64,000 bases of DNA, taken from positions 1,426,001 through 1,490,000 of the forward strand of contig JAWKNO010000002.1 in the NCBI GenBank assembly GCA_041391665.1, in the 5' to 3' direction. Every line of letters starts with the position of its first letter. Position 1 is the first letter of the stretch. Of this stretch, positions 27,139-35,317 are shown in pieces. This DNA is from Bacteroidia bacterium (GTDB lineage: Bacteria > Bacteroidota > Bacteroidia > J057). A model generated the notes under the pieces. It worked only from the letters and a program-made list of their open reading frames with translations. It had not been told where the DNA came from and searched no databases. Position numbers and translations under genes: made by a program.

Positions 27139-28353
27139 ATGATGAAATATGCAAAGTATTGGTTCATTGCGCTGCTGATTTTCCCCGGAGCAGCCCTTTT
27201 TGCCCAGCAGTCTTTACCGGAAATCGAGCAAGAACTACAAGTCCTTTCCAGAGATATTCTCACCCATGACTCACTTTCATTCAAAATACAGCAAAACAAA
27301 CTTTTCACCCGCCTCATGATCGAAACCCTCAAACGGCCCGAAAGCTTTGACTACCCGTTTGACTCGCTCAAAACCATATCCATTCTTGAGCCGGAAGACC
27401 ATAGCTTCCGCATTTTTACCTGGCATATGGTCGACAAAAACTATAATGAATATTATGGCGAACAATACCACTACTATTTTGGCCTTGTTCAGCGCAAATA
27501 CGAAGAAAACGGTAAAACCGAATTTCTGGTCATCCCATTGGTAGAACTTCGAACCATTCCCCGCGGAGTAGAAAACAGTGTACTGGACAACGGCAGTTGG
27601 CTGGGTGCATTATACTACAAACCCAAATACCACGACTATATTCCCTCCTATACAGTAAAAGCCATTGACTACCGGAACGGGAAACCCAAAAATGTAAAAA
27701 ATACCGTTTACCTCCTGTTGGGCTGGAATGGAAATGACGAAAAAAGCAATTACAAAATTGCGGACGTACTCTCGTTTGATCCAAAAGACAAAAACCGGGT
27801 GTTGTTTGGTGCCGACATTTTCTACTTCGATCAGATTCCCAAATACCGGGCTTTGTTTAAATATTCCGAATATGCCCCGTTCAGCCTAAACTACAGCTAT
27901 GTACAGGACGGCGGTAAAAAGAAAAAAATGATTGTCTATGATCACATGGGAACGCCCAAACAGGGAGATCAAAAAATGGAGGATGTATTTGAAACTGGTG
28001 CAGACGGATCCTATGATGCGCTCTATTTCTATAAAAAAGTAGGCTACTTCGAATGGTATCGCAATGTATCGCTGGCAGATAAATATATCAGCAGCGAAAA
28101 CAGAAAACAGCAGGAGGAAGTCAGAAGAAATCAGCAAAAAATCGCCGAAGACCGCGAAAACGCGATGAAAGGGGAAAGCGATGTTGCAGAGCAGTTTAAC
28201 CTCATGGAAAAAGGGAAATCGTCCCGTACAAACTATAATCCATACAGCAAAAAAGCCCAAAAACAAATGCTGAAAGAATTGGAGGCTCAACGCAAAAAAG
28301 AAGAGGAAAAACTCAAGCAGGCAGGGATCAAACTACCCGATAGCGATCAGTAA
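27139..28353 (+). CDS. Uncharacterised secreted protein
   Basis: A 404-residue protein, not recognised beyond general resemblance to conserved Bacteroidota secreted proteins. The ATG pair at 27139/27142 gives a clean signal peptide (MMKYAKYWFIALLIFPGAAL, then FAQQ). The middle is rich in Tyr, Asp and Lys, with LLLGWNGNDEKSNYKIADVL and FYFDQIPKYRALFKY segments. The C-terminal 110 residues are highly charged and helical (ENRKQQEEVRRNQQKIAEDR), ending in a Lys/Glu-rich coiled coil. No catalytic motif is evident. It has its own promoter. Confidence 0.75.
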   Translation: MMKYAKYWFIALLIFPGAALFAQQSLPEIEQELQVLSRDILTHDSLSFKIQQNKLFTRLMIETLKRPESFDYPFDSLKTISILEPEDHSFRIFTWHMVDKNYNEYYGEQYHYYFGLVQRKYEENGKTEFLVIPLVELRTIPRGVENSVLDNGSWLGALYYKPKYHDYIPSYTVKAIDYRNGKPKNVKNTVYLLLGWNGNDEKSNYKIADVLSFDPKDKNRVLFGADIFYFDQIPKYRALFKYSEYAPFSLNYSYVQDGGKKKKMIVYDHMGTPKQGDQKMEDVFETGADGSYDALYFYKKVGYFEWYRNVSLADKYISSENRKQQEEVRRNQQKIAEDRENAMKGESDVAEQFNLMEKGKSSRTNYNPYSKKAQKQMLKELEAQRKKEEEKLKQAGIKLPDSDQ

Positions 28354-28386
28354 CAGGATTTTTTTCGGGCAGATACGAAAAACCTT

Positions 28387-28417
28387 TTGTTAGGTTTTGC
28401 ATAAATTTATATTTTTG
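28387..28417 (+). promoter_or_regulatory. Bacteroidota-type promoter for the PUR protein
   Basis: TTG (28387-28389), a 20-base spacer and TATTTTTG (28410-28417); the start codon lies 38 bases further on. Confidence 0.7.
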
Positions 28418-28455
28418 ACGCATAACAGGTTATTAATAGAACTAAAACTGAAGTT

Positions 28456-28827
28456 ATGCAAGGGAGAGATGAAGTGTATTCGGAAAAGATTAGAGCAGGG
28501 AAACGCACTTATTTTTTCGATGTAAGGTCAACCCGCTCCAATGATTATTACATTACCATCACAGAAAGTAAGCGCAGGTTTAACGGAAGAGGCTATGACA
28601 AGCACAAAATCTTCCTTTACAAGGAGGACTTCAATAAGTTCCTTGCTTCGCTAAACAAAACCGTAGATCATGTCAAAAATGAATTAATGCCCGACTATGA
28701 CTATGATGAGTTTGACAGACGTGAAATGGATTATGATGATGACGACGACGATGACAGAAGAGACCGCGTCGACTATGAAGGGGATGCTGACGGTGAAATA
28801 GAGAGCCTGCCTTCATGGGAAGAATAA
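28456..28827 (+). CDS. PUR-family DNA/RNA-binding protein (DUF3276)
   Basis: A 123-residue protein of the bacterial PUR family, structurally related to eukaryotic Pur-alpha, which binds single- and double-stranded nucleic acid. The conserved part is residues 1-85 (SEKIRAGKRTYFFDVRST, YYITITESKRRF, HKIFLYKEDFNKF). The tail is very acidic, with a run of six or seven Asp near residue 97, and ends in DGEIESLPSWEE. Its cellular role in Bacteroidota is poorly defined. Own promoter and terminator suggest a single-gene unit. Confidence 0.9.
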   Translation: MQGRDEVYSEKIRAGKRTYFFDVRSTRSNDYYITITESKRRFNGRGYDKHKIFLYKEDFNKFLASLNKTVDHVKNELMPDYDYDEFDRREMDYDDDDDDDRRDRVDYEGDADGEIESLPSWEE

Positions 28828-28849
28828 CAAACAAAAAGTAAATGAATAT

Positions 28850-28884
28850 AAAAAGGAGTCGCGAACAGCAACTCCTTTTTTTTT
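28850..28884 (+). terminator. Rho-independent terminator after the PUR gene
   Basis: Stem AAAAAGGAGT (28850-28859) with ACTCCTTTTT (28871-28880), followed by further T residues. Confidence 0.8.
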
Positions 28885-28956
28885 ATACTTTTTTTCCTTG
28901 CGGGGAATAAAAGCATATCGCCGCATGTCTAATGCGTAAATATTAATCAAACACAT

Positions 28957-29916
28957 ATGCATACGGTAAAACGATTCGCAACCTCAGTTGCGGCATGTAT
29001 CTTATTGTCCGCCAGTGTATTCGCACAGAATGACCAGGCCGACAGAAAAGCCTTCCATCAGGAAGCCCAACGATATGCCAAAGAAAATATCGTTCCGGTC
29101 ATGAAACCTAAGCGCCAACAGCTGGAAACCTATCTTTCAAAAGAAGAAAAGGCCAGACTCAGCGAAATTCGTACAGAAATGCAGGCCCATCGCAAGGAAA
29201 TGCAAAACAGAAAAGGGCAATTTGGCGGAAGGCCAGAACCCGGGTCAAGGCCCGATGAAGCGCAAATCAGTCAGATGAAAGCACAACGTGAAGCCCACAG
29301 AGCCACGATGGAATCTGTGAAAGCGATTGCCGATAATCACAAAACAGAAATCGACCAACTGCTGGCCGATGTGCAACCCAAAATGGAGCAGTGGAGAACC
29401 GATATACACGCCATTGCAGAAAAAAATGGCCTCCAACCTCGTCAACGGCCCGAAGGAATGGGTAAGGGACAACCCATGGAAGGACGCCCCCGCAACGGAG
29501 AAGGCTTTCATGGAGATAAGCCTGGCCAGTCAGGTGGTCCGGGTATGCGCGGGCCAGGTATGGGTGGCCCCGGCATGATGGGCTTGATGAACATTACTCA
29601 GCCCGTAGGGTTTTTGCTTTGGGATGCAGATGGTGAATTTCCGATAATGAATGAAATGGGCCAGGGTGTACGCACATTTCCCAACCCTGCGGCGGTTTCA
29701 AGCACCCTCGAATACAACGTAGGTGAAGCAGGACAGGTAACCATCCATATCCTGAACGACAAAGGAATTGTGGTAAAAACACTCGTAAATGAAGTCCAGA
29801 CTAAAGGCAGGTATGAAATACAAACCAGCGTCAGCGAGCTGAGCAACGGTATCTATTTCTACCAGATAAAAACCCCCTCAGGCCTCGAATCCAGAAAAAT
29901 TTTGATTGATAAGTAG
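28957..29916 (+). CDS. Secreted Spy-like/coiled-coil protein with T9SS sorting domain
   Basis: A 319-residue protein: signal peptide (about 1-23, ending SVFAQ), a long charged helical region (about 25-160) of the kind seen in Spy/CpxP-like periplasmic proteins (LSEIRTEMQAHRKEMQNRKG), a Gly/Pro/Met/Arg-rich linker (about 165-210, MRGPGMGGPGMMG), and a type A T9SS sorting domain (about 238-319, FPNPAAVSSTLEYNVGEAG to SRKILIDK). The helical part alone would suggest a metal- or stress-related chaperone, but the sorting domain sends it to the surface. Function unknown. Confidence 0.8.
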   Translation: MHTVKRFATSVAACILLSASVFAQNDQADRKAFHQEAQRYAKENIVPVMKPKRQQLETYLSKEEKARLSEIRTEMQAHRKEMQNRKGQFGGRPEPGSRPDEAQISQMKAQREAHRATMESVKAIADNHKTEIDQLLADVQPKMEQWRTDIHAIAEKNGLQPRQRPEGMGKGQPMEGRPRNGEGFHGDKPGQSGGPGMRGPGMGGPGMMGLMNITQPVGFLLWDADGEFPIMNEMGQGVRTFPNPAAVSSTLEYNVGEAGQVTIHILNDKGIVVKTLVNEVQTKGRYEIQTSVSELSNGIYFYQIKTPSGLESRKILIDK

Positions 29917-29943
29917 ATCGGAGATCAAGCTCCATACATTTAA

Positions 29944-30033
29944 ACGCAGAGTAACGCAAAGTACCACGCAGAGTACGCAGAGAATTCATTTTTCCTCTGC
30001 GAAACTCTGCGATTCCTTTGTGGGACTCTGCGT
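29944..30033. repeat. Imperfect inverted repeat of CGCAGAG units between convergent genes
   Basis: Four CGCAGAG/CGCAAAG-like units are followed by four complementary CTCTGCG-like units. The outer arms are ACGCAGAGT (29944-29952) and ACTCTGCGT (30025-30033); the inner arms 29976-29982 and 29995-30001 enclose a T-rich loop. It lies between two convergent genes and may act as a two-way terminator; similar elements are dispersed in other genomes of the phylum. Confidence 0.6.
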
Positions 30034-30060
30034 AAACCTTCAATATGCAGAATAACTCCG

Positions 30061-31158
30061 CTATTTTTTTAGATAAATTGTTTTTCCCTTTGCCGCAGAC
30101 TTTACGGCTGCATCCAGAATTTCCATTGCCACCATATTTACAGCCAACGAACCGGGACTCCCCGCCGGATCAATATTCCCGCGGATCACACCGGCAAAAT
30201 AAGAGAATGCATCATTCTGCGGTGCGACTAATGGCGGCTCTTCCTGCTTATATTCAGCGCTTTTTTCATTGAGGCGGATAACCATATTCCGCCCGTCAAT
30301 GGTTTTGGCATATCCGGTTTTCCCGTACACATGAAAATCTTTTCGACCCATCGGCCAGTTCCATGAAGCCTGGATAATCGCCTGCGCTTTGGGGTAGGTT
30401 ACAATAATGGTAGCCTCATCATCCACTTTCGGGTAAATATCCGGTTTGATCTGCTGCGTGATTGCCGTTACAGAAACGGGTCGTTCGCCATTCATTACCC
30501 AGGTCGCGAGATCAGCACCATAACAACCAAAATCCATCACTGCCCCCCCGCCGTTTGCTACAGGGTCGGTCAGCCATGCAAGAAATTCCTCACTGCAACC
30601 GATTTCCCTCGGCCCCTGATGACCATCGTGGATCACCATTTTCCGCACTTCACCCAGTTCGTTGTCTTTCACCATCTGCGCTACTTTGTGGTTGGAAGCG
30701 TACCAGGTAGTTTCGTAGTTGGTGATCAGGTGAATGCCTCCGGCCTGCGCCGCTTTCTGCATCTTCATGGCATGATCGAGATTCACCGCCAAGGGCTTTT
30801 CTACCATGACATGAATTCCCTTAGCCGCACATTTTTCGGTAATGGCCAGGTGATCATAGATACTCGAAAATACAGAAACAGCCTCAGGATGAGCTTTTTC
30901 CAACATGGTTTCCAGATCAGGATAAACCAGATCCATGCTGATTTTATATCTTTCACAAAGTCTTTTTGCGAGTGCCTGATTGGCCTCCACAATTCCGACA
31001 ATTTCAATATCACCTTTATCGGGACGCCCCAGAATCCCATGCACATGGTCGTGCACGAGTCCGGCAACCCCCAGCCGAAGCGGTTGGGTCGTTTGGGAAA
31101 ATAATCCCTGAAAGGAAATAAAAATGGCAGTGAGGGCGGTAGTAATCCTGAAAATCAT
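30061..31158 (-). CDS. Exported Gfo/Idh/MocA-family oxidoreductase
   Basis: A 365-residue NAD(P)-dependent oxidoreductase. The start at ATG 31158 gives a signal peptide (MIFRITTALTAIFISFQGLF, then SQ); an upstream ATG at 31215 would add a hydrophobic stretch and is less likely. The Rossmann half begins LRLGVAGLVHDHVHGILG and contains EKPLAVNLDHAMKM, the usual EKP motif with the catalytic Lys. The C-terminal half is the substrate-binding alpha/beta domain. Probably acts on a sugar derivative outside the cytoplasm; substrate unknown. It is divergent from the GMC operon, a common pairing of sugar-oxidising enzymes. Confidence 0.88.
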   Translation of the reverse strand: MIFRITTALTAIFISFQGLFSQTTQPLRLGVAGLVHDHVHGILGRPDKGDIEIVGIVEANQALAKRLCERYKISMDLVYPDLETMLEKAHPEAVSVFSSIYDHLAITEKCAAKGIHVMVEKPLAVNLDHAMKMQKAAQAGGIHLITNYETTWYASNHKVAQMVKDNELGEVRKMVIHDGHQGPREIGCSEEFLAWLTDPVANGGGAVMDFGCYGADLATWVMNGERPVSVTAITQQIKPDIYPKVDDEATIIVTYPKAQAIIQASWNWPMGRKDFHVYGKTGYAKTIDGRNMVIRLNEKSAEYKQEEPPLVAPQNDAFSYFAGVIRGNIDPAGSPGSLAVNMVAMEILDAAVKSAAKGKTIYLKK

Positions 31159-31202
31159 GATAAGTATGATTAAAATGAAAGAAAAATGAAGATAGACGAT
31201 TT

Positions 31203-31233
31203 TTGCTATTTCCACTAAGGGTGATTATCTTTT
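31203..31233 (+). promoter_or_regulatory. Promoter candidate for the GMC oxidoreductase operon
   Basis: TTG (31203-31205), a 20-base spacer and TATCTTTT (31226-31233), with one mismatch to TAnnTTTG; the ATG is at 31262. Confidence 0.5.
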
Positions 31234-31261
31234 CTCCATACTATCTACCAGCTATTATCTC

Positions 31262-32998
31262 ATGAGCGATTTACAAATAAAAAAGAATCCCAAAGAATAC
31301 GATGTATGTATCGTTGGTTCGGGAGCAGGCGGCGGTATGGCTGCTAAAATTCTCGCCGATGCAGGCGCCAAAGTTGCCGTCCTCGAAGCCGGGCCCTGGT
31401 TTGATTCGGCAGAAGGAGAAATGTTTAAATGGCCCTACCAGTCTCCGCGAAGAGGTGCAGGAACCCACAGACCTTTTGGCGAATTTGACGCAGCCTACGG
31501 CGGTTGGGAAATCGAAGGAGAACCCTATACCCGCGTAAAAGGCACCGAATTTGACTGGTTTCGTAGCCGCATGCTTGGTGGTCGCACCAATCACTGGGGG
31601 CGAATTTCTCTCCGGTTTGGCCCCAATGACTTCAAGCGAAAAAGCCTCGACGGACTCGGCGATGACTGGCCCATCTCCTATGACGATATCAAACCTTACT
31701 ACGACAAAGTAGATCAACTGGTAGGGATTTTTGGATCGAAAGAAGGCATTTACAACGAACCTGACGGCATATTTATGCCACCGCCCAAACCGCGGGGATA
31801 CGAACTGCTGATGAAAGAAGCCTGTCAGAAAATCAACATACCGATTATTCCCAGCCGCCTTTCGATCATCACACAACCACACAACGGACGGGCAGCTTGC
31901 CACTATTGTTCGCAGTGTAACAGGGGCTGTTCCACCTACTCCAACTTCTCATCACCACCTGTTTTGCTGATGCCTGCACAAAAAACAGGAAACGTGGATA
32001 TTATCATTCACGCGATGGCAAGAGAAGTCACGACCGACAAAAACGGACTGGCAACCGGTGTTTCTTATGTCAACACCCAGGACATGATGGAATACCAGGT
32101 GAAAGCCAAAACCGTCATCCTTGCCGCCAGTGCCTGCGAATCCGCGCGGCTCCTGCTCAATTCCAAATCGAGCCGTTTCCCCAATGGACTGGGAAATTCG
32201 AGCGATGTGATGGGCAAATACCTGATGGACTCCACCGGCGCATCCATGGCCGGACTGATCCCCAAGCTGGTAGATTATATTCCCCACAATGAAGATGGAG
32301 TCGGCGGTGCGCATCTGTATATTCCGTGGTGGCTGGACAACAAAAAACTGGACTTCCCCAGAGGGTATCATATCGAACTTTGGGGAGGAAGAAGAATGCC
32401 CGCTTACGGATTTATGGGAGGCATTCAGCGAATCAACCAGTTGCTTGGAGAAATCGACGGCAGTCCCCGCCCAAGAGGCGGAGGGGGTTATGGCGCAGAT
32501 CTGAAAAACGATTATCGCCGATTGTTTGGTGCAGTGGTAGGTTTTTCAGGACGCGGAGAACCCGTAGCACTCAAAAGCAACTATTGCGAAATAGACCCCA
32601 ATGTAGTCGATAAATTTGGGATTCCCGTCCTACGGTTTAACTACAAATGGACCGATCACGAAGTGCTTCAGGCCAAACATATGCAAGACACCTTTGAAGA
32701 AATCATCCACAACATGGGAGGCACACCCCTGGGCGAAAAACCCGGAAAAGACCAGGACTACGGACTGGCCGCACCCGGTCGGATCATCCACGAAGTGGGT
32801 ACTACACGTATGGGAAAATCCCCAAAAGATTCGGTACTCAATGAGTACTGCCAATCCCACGATGTAAAAAACCTGTTTGTCGTCGATGGCGGATCATTTG
32901 TCTCCATGGCAGACAAAAACCCCACCTGGACCATTCTCGCCCTTTCATGGCGGGCAGCAGATTATATCATTGAGCAGACCAAACAACAAAATCTTTAA
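31262..32998 (+). CDS. GMC-family FAD-dependent oxidoreductase
   Basis: A 578-residue flavoprotein. The FAD dinucleotide site is near the start (DVCIVGSGAGGGMAAKIL, residues 14-31), GGRTNHWGRISLRF follows near residue 105, and the C-terminal signature VDGGSFVSMADKNPTWTILA holds the Asn of the active-site region. A cysteine cluster CHYCSQCNRGC at about 212-222 resembles that in the large subunits of membrane-bound gluconate/fructose-type dehydrogenases. It lacks its own signal and is followed 30 bp on by a Tat-signal small subunit, so it is probably exported with it. Substrate likely a sugar or polyol (inference). Confidence 0.92.
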   Translation: MSDLQIKKNPKEYDVCIVGSGAGGGMAAKILADAGAKVAVLEAGPWFDSAEGEMFKWPYQSPRRGAGTHRPFGEFDAAYGGWEIEGEPYTRVKGTEFDWFRSRMLGGRTNHWGRISLRFGPNDFKRKSLDGLGDDWPISYDDIKPYYDKVDQLVGIFGSKEGIYNEPDGIFMPPPKPRGYELLMKEACQKINIPIIPSRLSIITQPHNGRAACHYCSQCNRGCSTYSNFSSPPVLLMPAQKTGNVDIIIHAMAREVTTDKNGLATGVSYVNTQDMMEYQVKAKTVILAASACESARLLLNSKSSRFPNGLGNSSDVMGKYLMDSTGASMAGLIPKLVDYIPHNEDGVGGAHLYIPWWLDNKKLDFPRGYHIELWGGRRMPAYGFMGGIQRINQLLGEIDGSPRPRGGGGYGADLKNDYRRLFGAVVGFSGRGEPVALKSNYCEIDPNVVDKFGIPVLRFNYKWTDHEVLQAKHMQDTFEEIIHNMGGTPLGEKPGKDQDYGLAAPGRIIHEVGTTRMGKSPKDSVLNEYCQSHDVKNLFVVDGGSFVSMADKNPTWTILALSWRAADYIIEQTKQQNL

Positions 32999-33028
32999 TC
33001 AACGGCAACCCATCTATATCAGAAGATC

Positions 33029-33673
33029 ATGGAAAAAAAACAAAAACTCTCCCGCAGGGATTCCCTGAAATTCATAGCACTCGGTTCCGTTGGAGCAGGA
33101 CTTGCGCTGACCTCCACTGGTTGTGAACCCGAAAACAAAACCCCGGAACACAGCGAACACCAGCACGGGACGCAGCCAGAAGGCATGACCCTTTCACCGG
33201 AAGATCAGAAATTGATGGCAGAAAGGTTCTTCACAGAACACGAGTTTGCCACGGTAACCGTTTTGGCCAATCTGATCATCCCCGCCGACGACCGTTCAGG
33301 AAACGCACAGGATGCCGGAGTCCCCGATTTTATCGAATTTATGATGAAAGACCAGCCACATCAGCAGACACCGATCCGCGGCGGATTGCGCTGGCTGGAT
33401 ATAGAATCCCTTCACCGGTTTGAGAAAGCCTTTGTAGATTGCGACGAAACACAGCAAAAACAAATCCTCGATGACATCGCCTGGCCCGATTCGGCGCTGC
33501 CGGAGATGAGTCAGGGCGTGGCATTTTTCAATCGCTTCCGCGACCTCGTCGCTTCAGGTTTCTGGTCCAGCAAAACAGGCATCGCCGACATCCAGTATAT
33601 CGGCAATGTCGGCAACGTATGGACCGGTGCCCCACAGGAGTGGCTCGACCGGCTGGGAGTGAGTTATGGTTAG
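33029..33673 (+). CDS. Gluconate 2-dehydrogenase subunit 3-family protein, Tat lipoprotein
   Basis: A 214-residue partner subunit for the GMC oxidoreductase. It has a twin-arginine signal (SRRDSLKFIALGSVGAGLAL) ending in TSTGC, so it is probably both Tat-exported and lipid-modified. The family core includes EFATVTVLANLIIPADDRSG and AGVPDFIEFMMKD, and GVAFFNRFRDLVASGFWSSK near residue 160. In known systems this subunit helps fold, export or anchor the flavin subunit. A His-rich spot (EHSEHQHGT) follows the lipobox. Confidence 0.9.
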   Translation: MEKKQKLSRRDSLKFIALGSVGAGLALTSTGCEPENKTPEHSEHQHGTQPEGMTLSPEDQKLMAERFFTEHEFATVTVLANLIIPADDRSGNAQDAGVPDFIEFMMKDQPHQQTPIRGGLRWLDIESLHRFEKAFVDCDETQQKQILDDIAWPDSALPEMSQGVAFFNRFRDLVASGFWSSKTGIADIQYIGNVGNVWTGAPQEWLDRLGVSYG

Positions 33674-34175
33674 AACCCCCTTTCCGCCCTGCCGATCCCC
33701 CTTTAAAGGGGATCTGGCGGAACCCTGGTGAAATGACAAATCGAAGATCCACTTTGGATGACAGATTCCAAAGGAAGGTTTAGGCGTAGCCTGGACTCCG
33801 GAGGAGTCATATGTCTGTAGCCATCCGGCGACCTATATTATTTTTCCCAACAATCCTCGCGCCGTACGGCGCAAATTTGGTGAACCCCCTTTCCGCCCTG
33901 CCGATCCCCCTTTAAATGGGGATCGGGCGGAAGCCTGGTGAAATGACAAATCGAAGATCCACTTTGGATGACAGATTCCAAAGGGAGGTTTAGGCGTAGC
34001 CTAGACTCCGGAGGAGTCATATGTCTGTAGCCATCCGGCGACCTATATTATTTTTTCCCACAATCCTCGCGCCGTACGGCGCAAATTTGGTGAACCCCCT
34101 TTCCGCCCTGCCGATCCCCCTTTAAATGGGGATCTGGCGGAACCCTGGTGAAATTCCAAATCGAAGATACCTTTG
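33673..34175. repeat. Tandem intergenic repeat, unit about 210 bp, two full and one partial copy
   Basis: Copies begin at 33673, 33882 and 34092 with GAACCCCCTTTCCGCCC. Each full copy holds a GATCCCC/GGGGATC-type inverted repeat, an internal segment with TCCGGAGGAGTCATATG, and near its end the 14-bp perfect palindrome GCGCCGTACGGCGC (33859-33872 and 34069-34082). Short frames inside are shared by all copies and are not genes. The repeats start directly after the stop of the preceding gene. Confidence 0.85.
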
Positions 34176-34549
34176 GTACACCCCGCAAGCGCAGGGATAA
34201 ATCCCCGCGCTATTGATATTTGCAGCATTTTTCATGCGCAGCCTGATTGATCCCTGAGGGATCGAATGTACCTGAGGCATCTTCGATTTGTAGCCATTTC
34301 CAATTGTGTTTCTTTTCTTCAGGCATAGCCTGGACTTCCCGGAGGGGACCTATCGGCCGGAGGAGTCATATGTCTGTAGCCATCCGGCGACCCATATTAT
34401 TTTTTCCCAAACTCCTCGCGCCGTATGGCGCGTTGTGTCAGCCGGGGCTTCGAGCCTCCTCAGCCACCGGTAGAAATTGCGCTGCATCGCGCATTTTGCA
34501 GACCCTACACAAAAAAAATCGTATATTAGAGAACTAGTTTGATTCAATT
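34176..34549. repeat. Mosaic of dispersed repeat fragments before a small-gene pair
   Basis: Fragments of the same family recur in mixed order: GGGATAAATCCCCGCGCTAT (34193-34212, again near 35753), a segment ending GGCATAGCCTGGAC (about 34293-34335, again 35994-36032), and TCCGGAGGAGTCATATG (also near 36036). A near-palindrome GCGCCGTATGGCGC lies near 34419. No gene is supported. Confidence 0.6.
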
Positions 34550-34777
34550 ATGAGCGCAACGCAACTATTAGAAAAATATCAATCTCTCCCACAACACCTG
34601 AAGCAGGCAGTGGATCTGTATATTGATTTTTTGGCTCAAATGACCACTGATGACAAGCCTGGTGCAGATATGGTAATCCAGCGGGCTAAATCACCGGATG
34701 CTAGTTCGATTTTTAATCTGACAGCAAAAAACCCACTCAATCTCAAAGAAATTCGCAGAAAAGCCTGGAAAAGATGA
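34550..34777 (+). CDS. Small antitoxin-like protein (VapB/DUF2281 type)
   Basis: A 75-residue protein. The first 30 residues (LLEKYQSLPQHLKQAVDLYI) form a helix like that of DUF2281-type antitoxins, and the tail is basic (LNLKEIRRKAWKR). Its stop overlaps the start of a PIN-domain remnant by ATGA, the normal arrangement of a VapBC-like toxin-antitoxin pair. The toxin gene is deleted internally, so this antitoxin is probably a relic. Confidence 0.6.
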   Translation: MSATQLLEKYQSLPQHLKQAVDLYIDFLAQMTTDDKPGADMVIQRAKSPDASSIFNLTAKNPLNLKEIRRKAWKR

Positions 34778-34917
34778 TTTTGTGTGATAGCAATGTGATT
34801 CCTGATGCACTCATCGCTGCCACTGCAATTCGGCATAACCTGATGCTTTATACGGATAACATAAAAGATTTTCAATTTATTAAAGGCTTACGTCTTTGGG
34901 TTCCTGAACGGAATTAG
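34774..34917 (+). pseudogene. Internally deleted VapC-like PIN-domain toxin
   Basis: A 47-codon frame. It starts like a PIN toxin (MILCDSNV, with the first catalytic Asp at position 5) and jumps straight to a PIN C-terminus (PDALIAATAIRHNLMLYTDN, then IKDFQFIKGLRLW). A full VapC has about 120-135 residues, so around 75-85 residues with other acidic metal ligands are missing. The deletion kept the frame. It could not be an active nuclease in the usual way. Confidence 0.7.
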
Positions 34918-35048
34918 GTATTTAGCACCTATTCCATTTTTTCACTCCTCGCGCCGTACGGCGCCCTATATTAGCCGGGGCTTCGAGCCTCCTCAGCCAC
35001 CGGCAGCGGGCTTTCGGCGCAACCATTTTACATTTCCCCATTTTTAAT

Positions 35049-35056
35049 TATATTTG
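35049..35056 (+). promoter_or_regulatory. Candidate -7 box before the small-protein/HNH pair
   Basis: TATATTTG matches TAnnTTTG, 15 bases before the ATG at 35072. There is a T-run but no TTG at the -33 distance. It argues against the TTG at 35054 as a start. Confidence 0.35.
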
Positions 35057-35071
35057 TTCAAAGGAAAAATA

Positions 35072-35317
35072 ATGGAAACAACCCCTGTTTTGATTTTTGA
35101 AGAACTGGCCCAATTTCTCGCTACACTTTCGCCCCGAAAGGTGCTGGCTTTTCAAACTTCAAAAAAGTCGCAGGAACGAGTAACTTATTTACTGAACAAA
35201 AATAAGGAAGGGGGACTTTCTACCGAGGAAAACCGTGAAATGGAACAATACATGCTCATCGAACACATTGTTCAACTTGCAAAAGCCAAATCTCTCCTGC
35301 GCCTTGCAAAACCATGA
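35072..35317 (+). CDS. Small helical protein paired with an HNH nuclease
   Basis: An 81-residue protein starting METTPVLIFEELAQFLATLS, with A-rich AAGGAAAAATA ahead of the ATG. It is predicted to be mostly helical, with charged residues in NKNKEGGLSTEENREMEQYM. It is not a recognised family by eye. The stop overlaps the start of the HNH gene (ATGA), so the two are co-translated, an arrangement like that of toxin-antitoxin or nuclease-inhibitor pairs. The role is inference. Confidence 0.65.
   Translation: METTPVLIFEELAQFLATLSPRKVLAFQTSKKSQERVTYLLNKNKEGGLSTEENREMEQYMLIEHIVQLAKAKSLLRLAKP

Noticed and set aside
33673..34175. CRISPR array
   Set aside because: Units of 210 bp with no short repeat/unique spacer pattern, and no cas genes in the window.
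33554..34228. Short minus-strand frames with similar texts inside the tandem repeats
   Set aside because: They recur only because the DNA repeat recurs; they differ in frame and end and have no start signals.
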